A program made the translations under genes and the position numbers. The notes under the pieces are model-generated. The model made no database searches. It had not been told where the DNA came from and saw only the letters and a list, made by a program, of their open reading frames with translations. From assembly GCF_902167145.1 (NCBI RefSeq), contig NC_050097.1, forward strand, positions 172,452,923 through 172,516,922: 64,000 nt of DNA, given 5' to 3'. Every line of letters begins with the position of its first letter. Position 1 is the stretch's first letter. Source of the DNA: Zea mays (taxonomy: Eukaryota > Streptophyta > Magnoliopsida > Poales > Poaceae). Shown here in pieces: positions 47,801 to 57,062 of the stretch.

Positions 47801-50800
47801 CGTTAAGGCAGAATGGTCCTGGAAGAACCGATGTACCTACTGAGGTGACCGGGAGGGTGGAACCGTTGCCGACGGCGATGGAGGTAGGATGTGAGGGGTG
47901 GGGTGGATGGGAGTAGAGTAACGAATTAGTGGTGGGGTAGTGTGGAAGGAGGCCCCGGAGTCAACCACCCAATCGGTGGTGGTTCGGGGAGGTGGAAGTG
48001 GCGAAGGTACAGTGTGAGCGGAGAGGGCCAAAGAAGGTGCCCCGACAGAGGCACTAGGAAGGGAGGGAGATGACACGGGCTCAACCGCAAGGGAGGCGAT
48101 CGTAGCACGTGGGAAGACAAGCGGTCCAGGCACGTGACGGCCCGCCTAAGGGTGGACCTCGACGCAGTCCCGAAGAATAGGGTTCCAGACTGGATCGAAG
48201 GACACGAACATGCCCCGGATGAGCTGGTCGTCGTGGAGGAGGACACGCACAGTCACGAGAGCGGCGGGCGAGGTAAAGCTCATGGCGACCGGTGCAGGCC
48301 GGCGCAGGGAGGCGCGGACTGGACAACCGGGCGCGGAACAGCAGGGGCGGTTGGGTGCTCGGTGTCGGGCGTCCTCGGCACGGGACAGCAGGGGCACTGC
48401 TTGGCAGAAGGGGCGCGGGTCCTTCGGGCTGGTGCTCCTGGACGGCGCGGGGTCGACGGGCGCGAGCAGGACGGGCGTGGTTGCCGATGGGGGCGGCGGC
48501 GCCTGAGCGCGGGTGTCGCGGCTGTTGGGTCGCTGCAGGCTCGCAGGCGCGGTTCAATTCGGCGCGCCGGAGCCCGAGAGGGCGAAGAGGTCGTTGTCGC
48601 CGATGTTGCTGAACTGGCAGCCATCCACTCTAGGCCACATGGGGAGGCTGCCGAGGTCGAGTGCGGGGTCGCCGGCGAGGTAGCAGTAGTCGAGCTGCGG
48701 CGCGGGCAAGTCGTCGAACGGGACGCCGCCGAGAGGGGCGAAGGAGAACGCGTCGTCGCCGAGCTGAGGCAGGGGCGTGTCGGCGTCGGCACGGCCGCTT
48801 GCGCGGGGCGCCGGTGCAGGGCGCTGGGCGCGGCTCCTGGAGCTCGCGCGCGTCGCGCGGCGTCGGGCGCGCGGGGAAGGTCGCGGGCGGAGCGGTGGCC
48901 CGAGCGGCTGGCGGCGCGGCTGCGACCTGGCGCGGTCGCGGCTGGGGCGGCGTCGGGGCATCGGGCCTGCTGGCGGCTGAGGGAGATGGGCCGGCGGCTG
49001 GGGGCCGACGGCGGGAGGGAGGCTGGCGGCTCCTGGCGCGGCTGTGAGAGCGTCGGGCGTCGAGCTCGCGGACGTCTAGGAGCAGGGCGCGGCTTCTGCG
49101 CGGGCGCTGCTGGGTGTGGCTTGGGCGCGGGGCAGGGGCTTCCTGGCGCAGGCACTGCTGGCAGGTGGCGGCGGCCAAGGAGAGAAGGGGGAGGGAGAAG
49201 GAACCAGGGGGCGACGGCTGTGCAGGGAAGGATGGGGCGGCGGCTGCAGGGGTGGAGAGGGAAAAAACTCTAAACCTAGGCTGATACCATGTTGGAATGT
49301 GAACCCTAACCCTAACAGGAGTTGGGTGATATATTAATAGGCTGAGTAAACTGGGCCAGGCCCATTACAGAGGGGTGAGATGGTCATTACACGGGGAAGA
49401 CCCCAAACCCTAAACGGGTATTCTAACACACTCTGTAACGGCCCAACGGAGGGTGGCGCACAGGACATCGTAACCCGGGAGCAGATGGGGCACAATGAGG
49501 GGATTTTTTTAACCAAGCCAGAAAATTCGCCCCCGAGGGAAATTGAACCCGGGGCTTGGAGGTACTACTCGGAACTCGGAAGCCTTTAAGCACTAGGCTA
49601 GAGGCCCTTTCGCGGACGACATGAAAAATAATGGTGCTTCTTTACTCATTTTGGGAGAATCCTGAAATTTGAGTTGACTTCTGAACTGTCCGGAAACTAG
49701 AAGCTTTCTGTGAGTCTATATCAGATTCATCAACAAATCTGATTTATTGCTCCAAGCCCAACCAGAAAACAAAATAGCACCTACTTTGAACATGTAGGTT
49801 TGAGAGCACTTCAAAGCAGATAGATGTTTGTGAAAGACATGGATTGTACAGAATCAGTTTTTTTAACAGATGATTGTACAAAATCATTACCACATATCAC
49901 TTTTCAAACTGATTTATAACTCCACATCCTTTTTCTGGTTATTCCACTACCATATTCATGGCAATCTCAGAAAAGATTATGCTTCTCCCAAAAGCACTTA
50001 CAGATCAGAAGTGATTAAGGCTGAGCCTACAGATTAATCAGACTAGACACTAAGAGGCCATTCACTTCAATACAAAATAAAACCTGTCTTGAAGCTTTTA
50101 AGTTTCATCAAGAGAATTGGAAACATGCTAAAATCAGAACATGTTTGAAACTCTCTCAAACCTTGGTCTCAAAACATTGGTGCTAGATGAATGAGCTATC
50201 CTATTGTCATCAATACCATTCCCTAATCCAATTCATGTATACAATGATCCGTCGCAAACAAGATGATCAAGGAACTGAAAAGAATTAACATCAACTTTAC
50301 CATAGCTCGCGCAGATTTATTATTTGAAACTTCCAATGCTTTTTTATAATGGTCATCATTATTTGTAACATCACCAAGTGAACACCTAAATGAGTCTCTC
50401 ATCAGATAGCAAAATACAAGAAAACAAAAGGTAAACATGACATAGAACATGGTCATTCCACACAATAAACTCTAGAACTTGGTAAATCACTCAGCAATCG
50501 TTTATTTGTATTTGTATTGACAATAATCAAGAATATCTAACTGTTATATCCACAGACTTAAAAATATTGTCTTCAGTATATTGCAGTTCTTATACTAGAC
50601 AGGAGTACTAAGGAGATACCTTGAAAAGGTAAAAACTCAAAATGGTATTTTGTGCAGTTAATTGCTTTTGGAGAGGGATTGTGGAGAACAATCGTTATGG
50701 TGGTATTCTGGCATCACTATTTACAGTAATATTTATCAATTATTCAATTGTCAGGAAAGGGTCGGATTATTCAGTTATGCCGTTAGCTACAGACCTACAG

Positions 50801-53800
50801 AGTTCCTCAATATTTCCTATCCATCAATGTCAGCGCTTCTACCTCCTTTCCACTTCCAGTTTGTAGGTTTAAGTGGCAAATGGTGAGATTGCGAAGTAAG
50901 ATTCAGAAACATATATCGAATTCACTGTAAGATAAATGATTAGAAATTTTTCCATAGTACTCCGTCCGAAAGTCAAGTCATAAGCCCATGGCACTGTGAC
51001 CAAGGAAGGCTCAAGTATCACAGTTTTCATTTATTCACCATGGGCCCCATAATACACCGCCGTCCATTCAGTTTGAAAACTAATTGGATGCTAACTAGGC
51101 GCTAATGCCATGCAAAACACTTTCCCGCCTGGATTCATGCTTTCCTCTTCCCCGCCTCTGCATCCAAAATCACTGGCCACACCGCTTGTTAAATTTCCTG
51201 TGAGGCCACAACCCCCTCCTGCAGACAGACTGAATATTGGCCTGTCTAAGACTGAAATTTGGAGTGAAGACCAAAAATTGGTCGTAATGTCCTGCCTGCC
51301 ACTTCTCAATTCACAGGACCAAAAAAAATCAGTGTCATGCAGGGGCGAAAATGGGACGGGAAAATCATGTACCGTCACATTCCGAATACCGTTTTTCTCG
51401 TTCGTTTTTCAAATTATTCAAGAACCGATTAGGAAAAGGACGAAAACGATTTGGCTAGTTTTACGATCATTTTCATATTTTCCTTTTTTTGATTCGGGAT
51501 GATACCGGTTTTTAACGCTTTTAGATAATGTGAGAATATAATTTATGCAAGTTATAGACTTCTGTTGTGTTCAAGTGAATGAAGAGAAAAATGAAAGTTG
51601 TAACTACTCTAGATAATATGAATGATGAAGAGTTATTAGTGTATTTTTAATACCTTAAAAATTAGGCAATATGCCACTTTATTATGTATTGGTGGAAACT
51701 ATAAAATATGTCTTTCCGACAAGAGTTTTGTCGTTTTCAATCGTTTTCGAACAACCGATAATCCCGATCCCATATTTCAACTGTTGGTTTTTCGTTTTCG
51801 TCCCATTAAGAGAAAGGTCGTTGGTCTATTCTTAAAATTAGATATCTCCAGGGCTTTCGGTTCAGTGTCTTGGCCTTCGTCATTGAAATTCTTACTCATC
51901 TTGGCTTTGGACCAACTTGGCGTAATTTGATCTCCTCTCTAATGTTCACGTCTTCTACGCAAGTACTTCTAAATGGTTCTCCTGGTAATCGTATTGCTCA
52001 TCGGAGAGGTCTTCGTCGGGGAGACCCCCTATCTCCTATGTTGTTTGTGATGGTTATGGATGTTCTTAACAGCCTATTTAGAGCAGCTAAAAGCAGAGGA
52101 CTGTTACAAAGTTTGGAAGAAGCTAGGGTTCAGAATAGACTATCGATTTACGCTGATGATGTGGTCCTTTTTGTTAAGCCCATGCTTGAGGACCTGAATT
52201 GTGTTAGATTGATCTTGGATTGCTTTGGAGAAGCAACGGGGCTGGTAACAAATTTGCGCAAAAGTTTTGCCATACCAATAAGGTGTGATGGGCAGGTGGT
52301 TCAGGCTGACTGTAATATTTTGCAATGCAGCTCGGGATCCTTTCCGTGCAGCTATTTGGGGCTGCCTATCTCTGATAAGAAGCTAAGAAAAAGGGATCTT
52401 ATGGTGTGGGTTGATAAGATTGCTGACCGGCTTCCCAACTGGAAGGCTCGATTGCTCAGTCTGGCTGGTAGGACAGCGTTAGTGAGGCATGTGCTTTCGG
52501 CCATTCTTGTTTATATCCTCATGGCCATGAATGTTCCCAAACGGGTGATCAAATCTATCGATAAAATCCGGAGGGGGTTTCTATGGAAAGGAAGGACGAA
52601 TGTTAACGGTGAAAGTTGTCTTGTTCCTTGGGAGATAGTTACAAGGCCTCTAAAATTTGGCAGCCTTGGAGATTCTAATTTACAATTCAAAAGTTGGGCT
52701 TTACAGGCTAAATGGTTATGGCTACAAAAAACTGATCCGTCCAGATCATGGCATGGGATGAATCTTCCTATTCAGCAGCAGGTCAGACAATTCTTTAATC
52801 TTTTGGTTTTAACTTTGGTCGGAGATGGGACCAATACTCTATTTTGGTTAGATAAATGGTTGAATGGGAATGCTATCAAAGATATTGCACCAGACGTTGT
52901 CTGTTTGGTGGACAGTAGTCATCTCTACCAGGACTGTTGCTCAGGCTATGGATAATTGGCAGTGGGTTAGTGATATTGGGAGTCATCTTTCTCTGGTTGG
53001 GCTGCAGCAGTACTTGAAGTTATGGGATGTTCTTGGGGAGGTAACGCTTTCACAGGAGGTGGATAGGCTTGTTTGGATGCACACTGCTTCTGGGCAGTTC
53101 TCTTCAAGGTCTTGCTACAGAGCCTTCTTCATGGGGTCCATCTCCTTTGAGCCATGGAAAAGATTGTGGAAGACTTGGGCTCCCCCTAAATGCAAGTTTT
53201 TCCTTTGTTTAGCAATAAGGAATAAATGTTGGACTGCTGACAGGCTCCAAAGGAGAGGATTGTAGTACCTGGTGTGTTGTCCCCTGTGTGATCAAGAGCA
53301 TGAAACAGTCCAGCATATCCTCTGCACCTGCAGTTTTACTAGACAATTTTGGCATCTTATTTTGTTGTCCATCGGGCTTGGTGACCTCACTCCGTTTGTT
53401 GCTGAACAATCCTTTGCTGAGTGGTGGGGGAAGGCTTTTAAAAAAAGTGCAAAGGTGCAAGAGGAAGGGTTTCAATAGTGTCGTAATTCTTGGGGCTTGG
53501 TGCTTATGGCTCACTCGTAATAAGGCTGTTTTTGATGGAGTGAGCCCTTCCATTAGCTCGATTAAAATGTTGTTTTTAGATGAATTGATCAGTTGGAATA
53601 AGGCGGGAGCAAATCATTTAGACAGTCTGGGACTTATTGTCACCTTAAATAGGGTCTAGTAGGGCCTGTCAGCTTCTTGGGTGTTGGAGAGGAGGCTTGG
53701 ATGTTAGGTCTTGGTTTATTTTATTTTATTTTCTGCCCTCAGGGCGTTGTATTTCGGTCCACTTTGGACCTTCCTCTCTTAATATAATGGTGCGTAGTTC

Positions 53801-55151
53801 TCCTGCGCGTTCGAGAAAAAAAAAGAAAATATGAAAACAAAATCAATTTCGATGTTTTTCCGATCGTTTTCGACCATTTTCATCCCTAGTGCCATGGCAT
53901 ATATGACTCGCCATGGTGGAGAACTATATCCAGGAAACTCAAGTCAAGTGAACTCTTCCCCTCCATCTATCTCCTGATTCATGCTGCAGTCCGGCCCACA
54001 AGCTCCTCAACATTGGTCCCCCAGATATCCATCACTGTGGTGTTATGGACTTGTGGCATTACATAGCAGCCACGTTGAGGCTCATTAGTTGGAAAAACAG
54101 AGCTGACAGAGTAGTATACAATGTTAACACGAGAGCAGACATGCATTCATTATGCATGCCAAATGAGGAGTCACACTCGGAGGAAACCGAGAAAAAAAGG
54201 GGGAGAAGCTTCAGTCAGAGACAACCACTTCTGGAAATGAGATTTTGCTCGACTTAGGGGGTGTTTGAATGCACTAGAGCTAATAGTTAGTTTGCTAAAA
54301 AATTGCTAGTAGAATTAGCTAGCTAACAAATAGATAGCTAACTATTAACTAATTTACTAAAAAATAACTAATAGTTGAACTATTAGCTAGGGTGTTTGGA
54401 TGCCTCTAACTAATTTTAGCCACTAACTATTAGCTCTAGTGCATTCAAACACCCCCTTAAACTTTTGGATAGATAAAGTACCCCCTCCATTCCAAATTAT
54501 AAGACGTTTTGGTTTTTTTAGATACATAGCTTTCATTGTGCACTTAGATATACACTATGCCTAGATATATATATCAAAATTAATGTATCAAGAAATGTCA
54601 AAACATCATACGATTTGGACTGGAGGGAGTTACAAAGAATTGCTTATGAAGATGGCAGAGAATTTGTACATTTTATTCAAAAAGCAAAATAGTCCCAAGA
54701 TACTTACCATAACCTTGGGTCATTTGGTGTAACAGAAAGTCGAGCATTTATTAGACTAACTGCATCAGCCACTTTACCTAACAATCTGCCAAATAACAAA
54801 ATTTCAGCGTTACGAAAAAAGATTCAACTGAATGTAGGCATGTTCTATTTCAAGTTGCAATGCATACCGATAGCAATATATTAAATTGTCCCACAATTCA
54901 AGATCTTTAAATATCTCCAGTGCTTCTCCAACTATGCCACAACTGATCAAAAGTTCACCATATTCTCTGGAGTAGTAAAAAAGTCCAAGTCACATTAGTG
55001 TTCTGGAAAGGAAGAACAAAAAAAGCTTATGTATATTAGGTATGGCATAGTTGGCTTACTTCCTCAATGCAGGAAGAGTTGGCATATGAACCGCAAAAAC
55101 CATTTTAACTCTTTGTGGGGCAGCAGGGAATTCTTTGCTGATATCTTCAAC
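38886..55151 (-). CDS. TTC27-like tetratricopeptide-repeat protein, C-terminal 13 coding exons
   Basis: This is a host gene, read on the minus strand. Coding exons: 55060-55151, 54868-54966, 54708-54785, 50301-50385, 43560-43618, 43410-43479, 42403-42494, 41740-41802, 41577-41643, 41224-41421, 41019-41138, 39321-39473 and 38886-38972. Every intron is GT-AG and the exons sum to 1,263 bp: 420 codons plus TAG, with no break. Key segments are MVFAVHMPTLPALR, GEALEIFKDLELWDNLIYCY, SLGDVTNNDDHYKKALE, SLIPDGWFAYGTAAWK and AVQIDPENGEAWNNIA. These are TPR helices like those of TTC27/Emw1-type proteins, which are scaffold proteins whose plant role is poorly defined. The N-terminal half is not seen in this window. 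Despite heavy TE load in its introns the frame and splice sites are intact, suggesting function. The identity rests on recognition of TPR text. Confidence 0.85.
39960..40155 (-). mobile_element. Au-type SINE in a TTC27-like intron
   Basis: Read on the minus strand, it starts GGAGCCTTGGTACAGAGG and contains box A (GGTAAAGCTGCTGCC) and box B (GGGTTCGAGTGG) of RNA polymerase III. It then continues with the conserved Au SINE body (GGCTGCATACTATAGACCC) to a CACCGGGCTG end and a run of about 20 T. TAGAATGCAA is repeated at 39950-39959 and 40156-40165 as target duplication. It is tRNA-derived and non-coding, moved by LINE machinery. It sits in the intron between exons 39321-39473 and 41019-41138. 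Confidence 0.9.
40604..40904. mobile_element. MITE (301 bp) in the same intron
   Basis: Terminal inverted repeats GGGCTTGTTTAGTTCAG and (complement of the right end) GGGGTGTTTGTTTCAGC are imperfect but clear. The flanks CAA and TAA could be a changed 3-bp duplication, which would suit a PIF/Harbinger MITE, but hAT origin is not excluded. The interior has no gene. The minus-strand ORF over it is spurious. Confidence 0.6.
44345..44483 (-). repeat. Element D 3' LTR (139 bp)
   Basis: TGTTGGAATG...ATTCTAACA in plus orientation, identical to the 5' LTR by eye. It contains short CCCTAACCCTAAC text, which is part of the LTR and not a telomere. Confidence 0.92.
44503..48133 (-). pseudogene. pol: Element D pol, broken in several places
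   Basis: It shows protease DWVVDSGASFHTTP (about 47960-48010), then integrase (IWHRRLGHPGPNVMSQLS, CHACQLDRHSRLPF, LVHCDLWTSPVLSLSGYKYY, QCDNGREFDN). RT follows ([42 protein letters not shown]), then RNase H (DADWAGCPDTRRSTSGYAVF, HQRTKHVEIDLHFVRE). It ends LNICTG at 44503. Breaks: a stop at about 48143-48145 upstream of protease, a frame change between protease and integrase (47726-47837), another near 46700 between integrase and RT, and TAG at 45154-45156 between RT and RNase H. The region 46100-46600 has a tandem GC-rich repeat inside the integrase-RT linker. The RT catalytic YVDD is intact. Confidence 0.88.
46320..46560 (-). repeat. GC-rich tandem repeat in the element D integrase-RT linker
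   Basis: Units of about 30 bp, each containing GGGGCCGCGC plus GACGCAGGCG-like text, recur from 46320 to 46560. On the minus strand they code a PACATHGPVDPACAPHG-type repeat. The low-complexity linker probably arose by replication slippage. Confidence 0.6.
48146..49277 (-). other. Element D GC-rich leader in place of gag
   Basis: This 1.1-kb stretch between the PBS and protease should hold gag, but I find no gag core or zinc knuckle in any minus frame. Two stretches look like host protein instead. One reads MSFTSPAALVTVRVLLHDDQ then LIRGMFVSFDPVWNPILRDC (about 48146-48285), with the hydrophobic pattern of an Sm/LSm Sm1 motif. The other reads QLGDDAFSFAPLGGVPFDD to FSNIGDNDLFALSGSG (about 48557-48770), an acidic, aromatic-rich segment I cannot identify. 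The rest is alanine/proline/arginine-rich low complexity. Capture of host sequence is an inference. The 379-aa plus-strand frame over this stretch is an antisense shadow. Confidence 0.4.
49278..49289 (-). other. Element D primer-binding site
   Basis: TGGTATCAGCCT touches the LTR end with no spacer. It matches the initiator-methionine tRNA site for the first nine bases. Confidence 0.75.
49290..49428 (-). repeat. Element D 5' LTR (139 bp)
   Basis: Identical to 44345-44483 by direct reading. It is followed immediately on the minus strand by the primer site at 49281-49289. Confidence 0.92.
51340..53888. mobile_element. Ds-like hAT element, split by an L1 LINE
   Basis: The left end CAGGGGCGAAAATGG and the complement of the right end TAGGGATGAAAATGG are Ac/Ds-type terminal inverted repeats. 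The 8-bp duplications GTGTCATG (51332-51339) and GTGCCATG (53889-53896) differ at one base. hAT elements make 8-bp duplications. The hAT DNA proper is 51340-51820 plus 53818-53888 (about 550 bp), AT-rich and without transposase, so it is non-autonomous. It lies in the TTC27-like intron between exons 54708-54785 and 50301-50385. Confidence 0.85.
51821..53817 (+). mobile_element. 5'-truncated L1-type LINE inside the hAT element
   Basis: This is a non-LTR retrotransposon 3' portion. RT motifs are KLDISRAF (about 51833), GLRRGDPLSPMLFVMVMDVL, RLSIYADDVVLFVKP (YADD near 52150) and SYLGLPISDKKLRKRD. They are followed by the zinc-binding RT C-terminal domain (WKTWAPPKCKFFLCLAIRNK, CCPLCDQEHETVQHILCTC). 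Frameshifts lie near 51870 and 52955 and a TAG near 53263, so no full product exists. It ends with TTAATATAATGGTGCG...CGCGTTCGAGAAAAAAAAAG, the 3' tail shared with other LINE ends in this window. The 5' end is truncated, as usual for LINE insertions. Confidence 0.88.
54257..54456. mobile_element. Tourist-like MITE with 35-bp perfect inverted repeats
   Basis: Both ends carry GGGGGTGTTTGAATGCACTA followed by 15 more bases that match exactly in inverted orientation (35 bp in all). TTA is duplicated at 54254-54256 and 54457-54459. The 200-bp length and TTA duplication indicate a PIF/Harbinger-type MITE. The whole element could fold into a hairpin. It lies in the TTC27-like intron, about 250 bp from exon 54708-54785. 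Confidence 0.85.
54481..54630. mobile_element. Stowaway-like MITE (150 bp)
   Basis: CCCCTCCATTCCAAATTATA at the left and the complement CTCCCTCCAGTCCAAATCGTA at the right form inverted repeats. TA is present on both sides (54479-54480, 54631-54632). The CTCCCTCCGTCC-like end and TA duplication are those of Tc1/mariner Stowaway MITEs. It is 24 bp from the Tourist MITE and about 75 bp from an exon. Confidence 0.85.
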
Positions 55152-55347
55152 CTAAGAAATACATTGAATTTATATTAGGTGTGCTATATATAAAAAACAG
55201 TTCTCAATTAAACATAAAATGAAGTGTTTAAAATACAACAATGGCAACAGTCTCGAAAAACAGGCATGTTGCCTAGGCCTATCCAGTCAGGTTGAACCTA
55301 AAAAAAATATCAATAGCAGCAGCTCACAAGTAATGTGAAGATCTCGG

Positions 55348-55600
55348 TGATAGAAACACAGCACCACAATACTAAATTGTTTGTCTTGGCCTCTAGGATC
55401 AATGAGGCTGTTTATTTATACAGGCACGAGCTGCCTATTAAAGAGGAATCCTACTCAGTTACATCCCAACTGACTATTAAGTATTGACTCTAAATGAACT
55501 AGACGCACGCAGCTCTGTTCTTTTTATCTCTAACCTCTAATCAAAGTCAGTTTCTAATCCAGCCGAAGAGGGTCCCAGACAACTAAGACTGTAACCAATG
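55348..55600 (-). repeat. Element E 3' LTR, interrupted
   Basis: Starts TGATAGAAACAC in plus orientation and shares text with 57791-57960 up to 'gactgtaaccaatg'. At that point the plus-oriented LTR at 55601 takes over. It contains extra sequence compared with the 170-bp copy. Confidence 0.6.
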
Positions 55601-56593
55601 TGTTAAGAGATATAGTGATTGTAATGTAATAGGGCTGTGTGTAATGGGCATAGGCCCAACATCTCTGTTATAAATATATAACCCAACCCAGTTTAGGGTT
55701 TCCAATCTATCATGGTATCTAGCTAGGTCTTCTCCTCTCCCTCCCACAACCGCCATCTTCCCTGGCTTGCCATGGCGGCACCCCACAGCCCCCTCACGTC
55801 AGCCAGCAGCAGCAACTGTCACTGCCCGGCCTCCTCCCGACCGTGTTCCCCCTCCGCCTAGATCCGGGCTCCCTCCAAGACGCGGGCCGCCTGCACCGGC
55901 ACGCACCGCCAAGCTGCAGGAGCGGCGCCAATCTAGGTTTCTGTGCCCTCACCCCCGCATGCGCCTACCGGTCGCCGACCTTCCCCGTCGGCTGGCTCTG
56001 GCACGGCTGTGCTGCCCCCGCCCAACACCGCCATGGAGCCTGGCGTGGCCCCCTACCTCGCGCGCTCGGGGACAGGCGTCGATGCTGCCCAGGCCGCCGC
56101 CTCCTCTCTCCATTGCGTCGACCCCATCCTCCCTGCCGCCATCCCCGCTGCTGACGCCGCCCTCCACAGCGCAGGTGCGGCCGCCGCATCTCCATCTCGC
56201 GTCGTCGTCCCTCTGCAGCCGCCTAGAATGCCTCTGCACCGCCACGGTGGGGAGAAGCGGCGTGCGCTCCGCCAGGCAGAAGAGGAGGCACATTGCCGAC
56301 GTCCGCGCCGCATGGAAGAAGGGAGTCGATGGCATTCGCACGACTGAAGCCAAGAGGAGGGTCGGCAATGCCGCGCCGGGGAGGGAGCGTGGCGGCAGCA
56401 TGTGAGGTGTGGTGGCTGCTGCTGTGGGAGAGAGGAAACTTAACTAGATACCATGTTGGAATGTGTGAAACCCTAAACCAAGGTTGGGAGTATATATATT
56501 ATATAGAAGAGTTAGGTGGGCCAAACCCATTACAATAGGGGTGATTATGTAAATACAAGAAAACCCTAACCTAACCCTAAACAGAGTCTAACA
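55601..56593. mobile_element. Head-to-head pair of copia 5' ends (LTR-PBS facing LTR-PBS)
   Basis: A plus-oriented LTR of 112 bp (55601-55712) is followed by the primer site TGGTATCTAGCTAGG. A minus-oriented LTR of 140 bp (56454-56593) is preceded by the same type of site (56443-56453). Both point inwards to 730 bp of GC-rich, proline/alanine/arginine-rich leader text. The two LTRs differ in sequence, so they come from different family members. The outer flanks (CAATG, ATTCT) are not a duplication. The ORFs between (for example 55767-56405) are low-complexity and I do not support them as genes. Confidence 0.6.
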
Positions 56594-56642
56594 ATTCTGA
56601 ATCGCTAGCTTGTCTAGATCAGATGTAATGTCATTCATTGTC

Positions 56643-57062
56643 GCAAGAAGACAAGAGAAAGGGGCTCAACGGTGTCCTCATTCTAGGGCCGTGGTGTTTG
56701 TGGCTTCATTGTAACAAGGTGGTTTCCAATGGAGAATCTCCTTTAGCAAGGTTGTAGAGAAGCTTCCTGGATGAATTAGTGTGTTGAGTTATGGTTGGTG
56801 CCAAAAATATTGGCTCCCTAGGATTAGCTAGGGCCCTAAGGGCTGGTTTGCCAAAAATTGAATACCAAGGGATTGCCTCCGCCTCAATCACCTCCAATTC
56901 CCTGGTCACCAAATTAAGCCTGAATTTAGAGGTTTTCATTCCTACAAGTTCTATATAGTCCCCCCCTCTATTTAGGCTTCTATTTGGCAGGTTTCGCTGC
57001 TTTGTAAACCTCTTTACTCTTCTCTATATAAGATGTGTAATTCTCCTGCGCGTTCGATAAAA
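56643..57062 (+). mobile_element. LINE 3' end inserted in element E
   Basis: Broken LINE C-terminal text (GLNGVLILGPWCLWLHCNK, about 56662-56718) leads to the tail ATATAAGATGTGTAATTCTC...CGCGTTCGATAAAA. The target duplication ATGTCATTCATTG (56628-56640) versus ATGTCATTCGTTG (57063-57075) has one difference. Severely 5' truncated. Confidence 0.75.

Larger units (their letters stand above)
44345..49428 (-). mobile_element. Copia element D: recent insertion with 139-bp LTRs, non-standard gag region
   Basis: This 5.08-kb minus-strand element has LTRs of 139 bp (44345-44483 and 49290-49428) that I read as identical at every base. Other features are an exact CACTC duplication (44340-44344, 49429-49433), a TGGTATCAG primer site touching the 5' LTR, and a GCGGGGGGG polypurine tract at 44484-44492. 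The order protease, integrase, RT, RNase H is copia. It lies in the 6.7-kb intron between TTC27-like exons 50301-50385 and 43560-43618, in the same orientation as the gene. Pol has several breaks although the LTRs show no divergence, so it probably moved with proteins supplied by another copy. Confidence 0.93.
44211..49613 (-). mobile_element. tRNA-derived SINE split by copia element D
   Basis: The SINE parts are 49434-49613 and 44211-44344 (about 314 bp once D is discounted). On the minus strand it begins GCGAAAGGGCCTCTAGCC, with a box A-like TAGCCTAGTGCTTAAAGG and box B-like GGGTTCAATTTCC, and ends in a T-rich tail. The SINE duplication GGACGACATG is at 44201-44210 and 49614-49623. D sits inside it with its own CACTC duplication. 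A related shorter SINE is at 58016-58151. So the SINE inserted first and D later. Confidence 0.75.

Noticed and set aside
48134..49273. 379-residue open frame on the plus strand
   Set aside because: It is antisense to the GC-rich leader of element D. It is glycine/arginine/alanine-rich low complexity without any recognisable domain, and long frames are expected by chance at this GC content.
49533..49613. A second tRNA-like gene
   Set aside because: Same reasoning: it is the 5' head of a SINE with a readable duplication, split by element D.
55767..56405. 212-residue proline-rich frame
   Set aside because: It lies between two inverted copia 5' ends in leader sequence, with equally long frames in other phases. 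Composition alone explains it.
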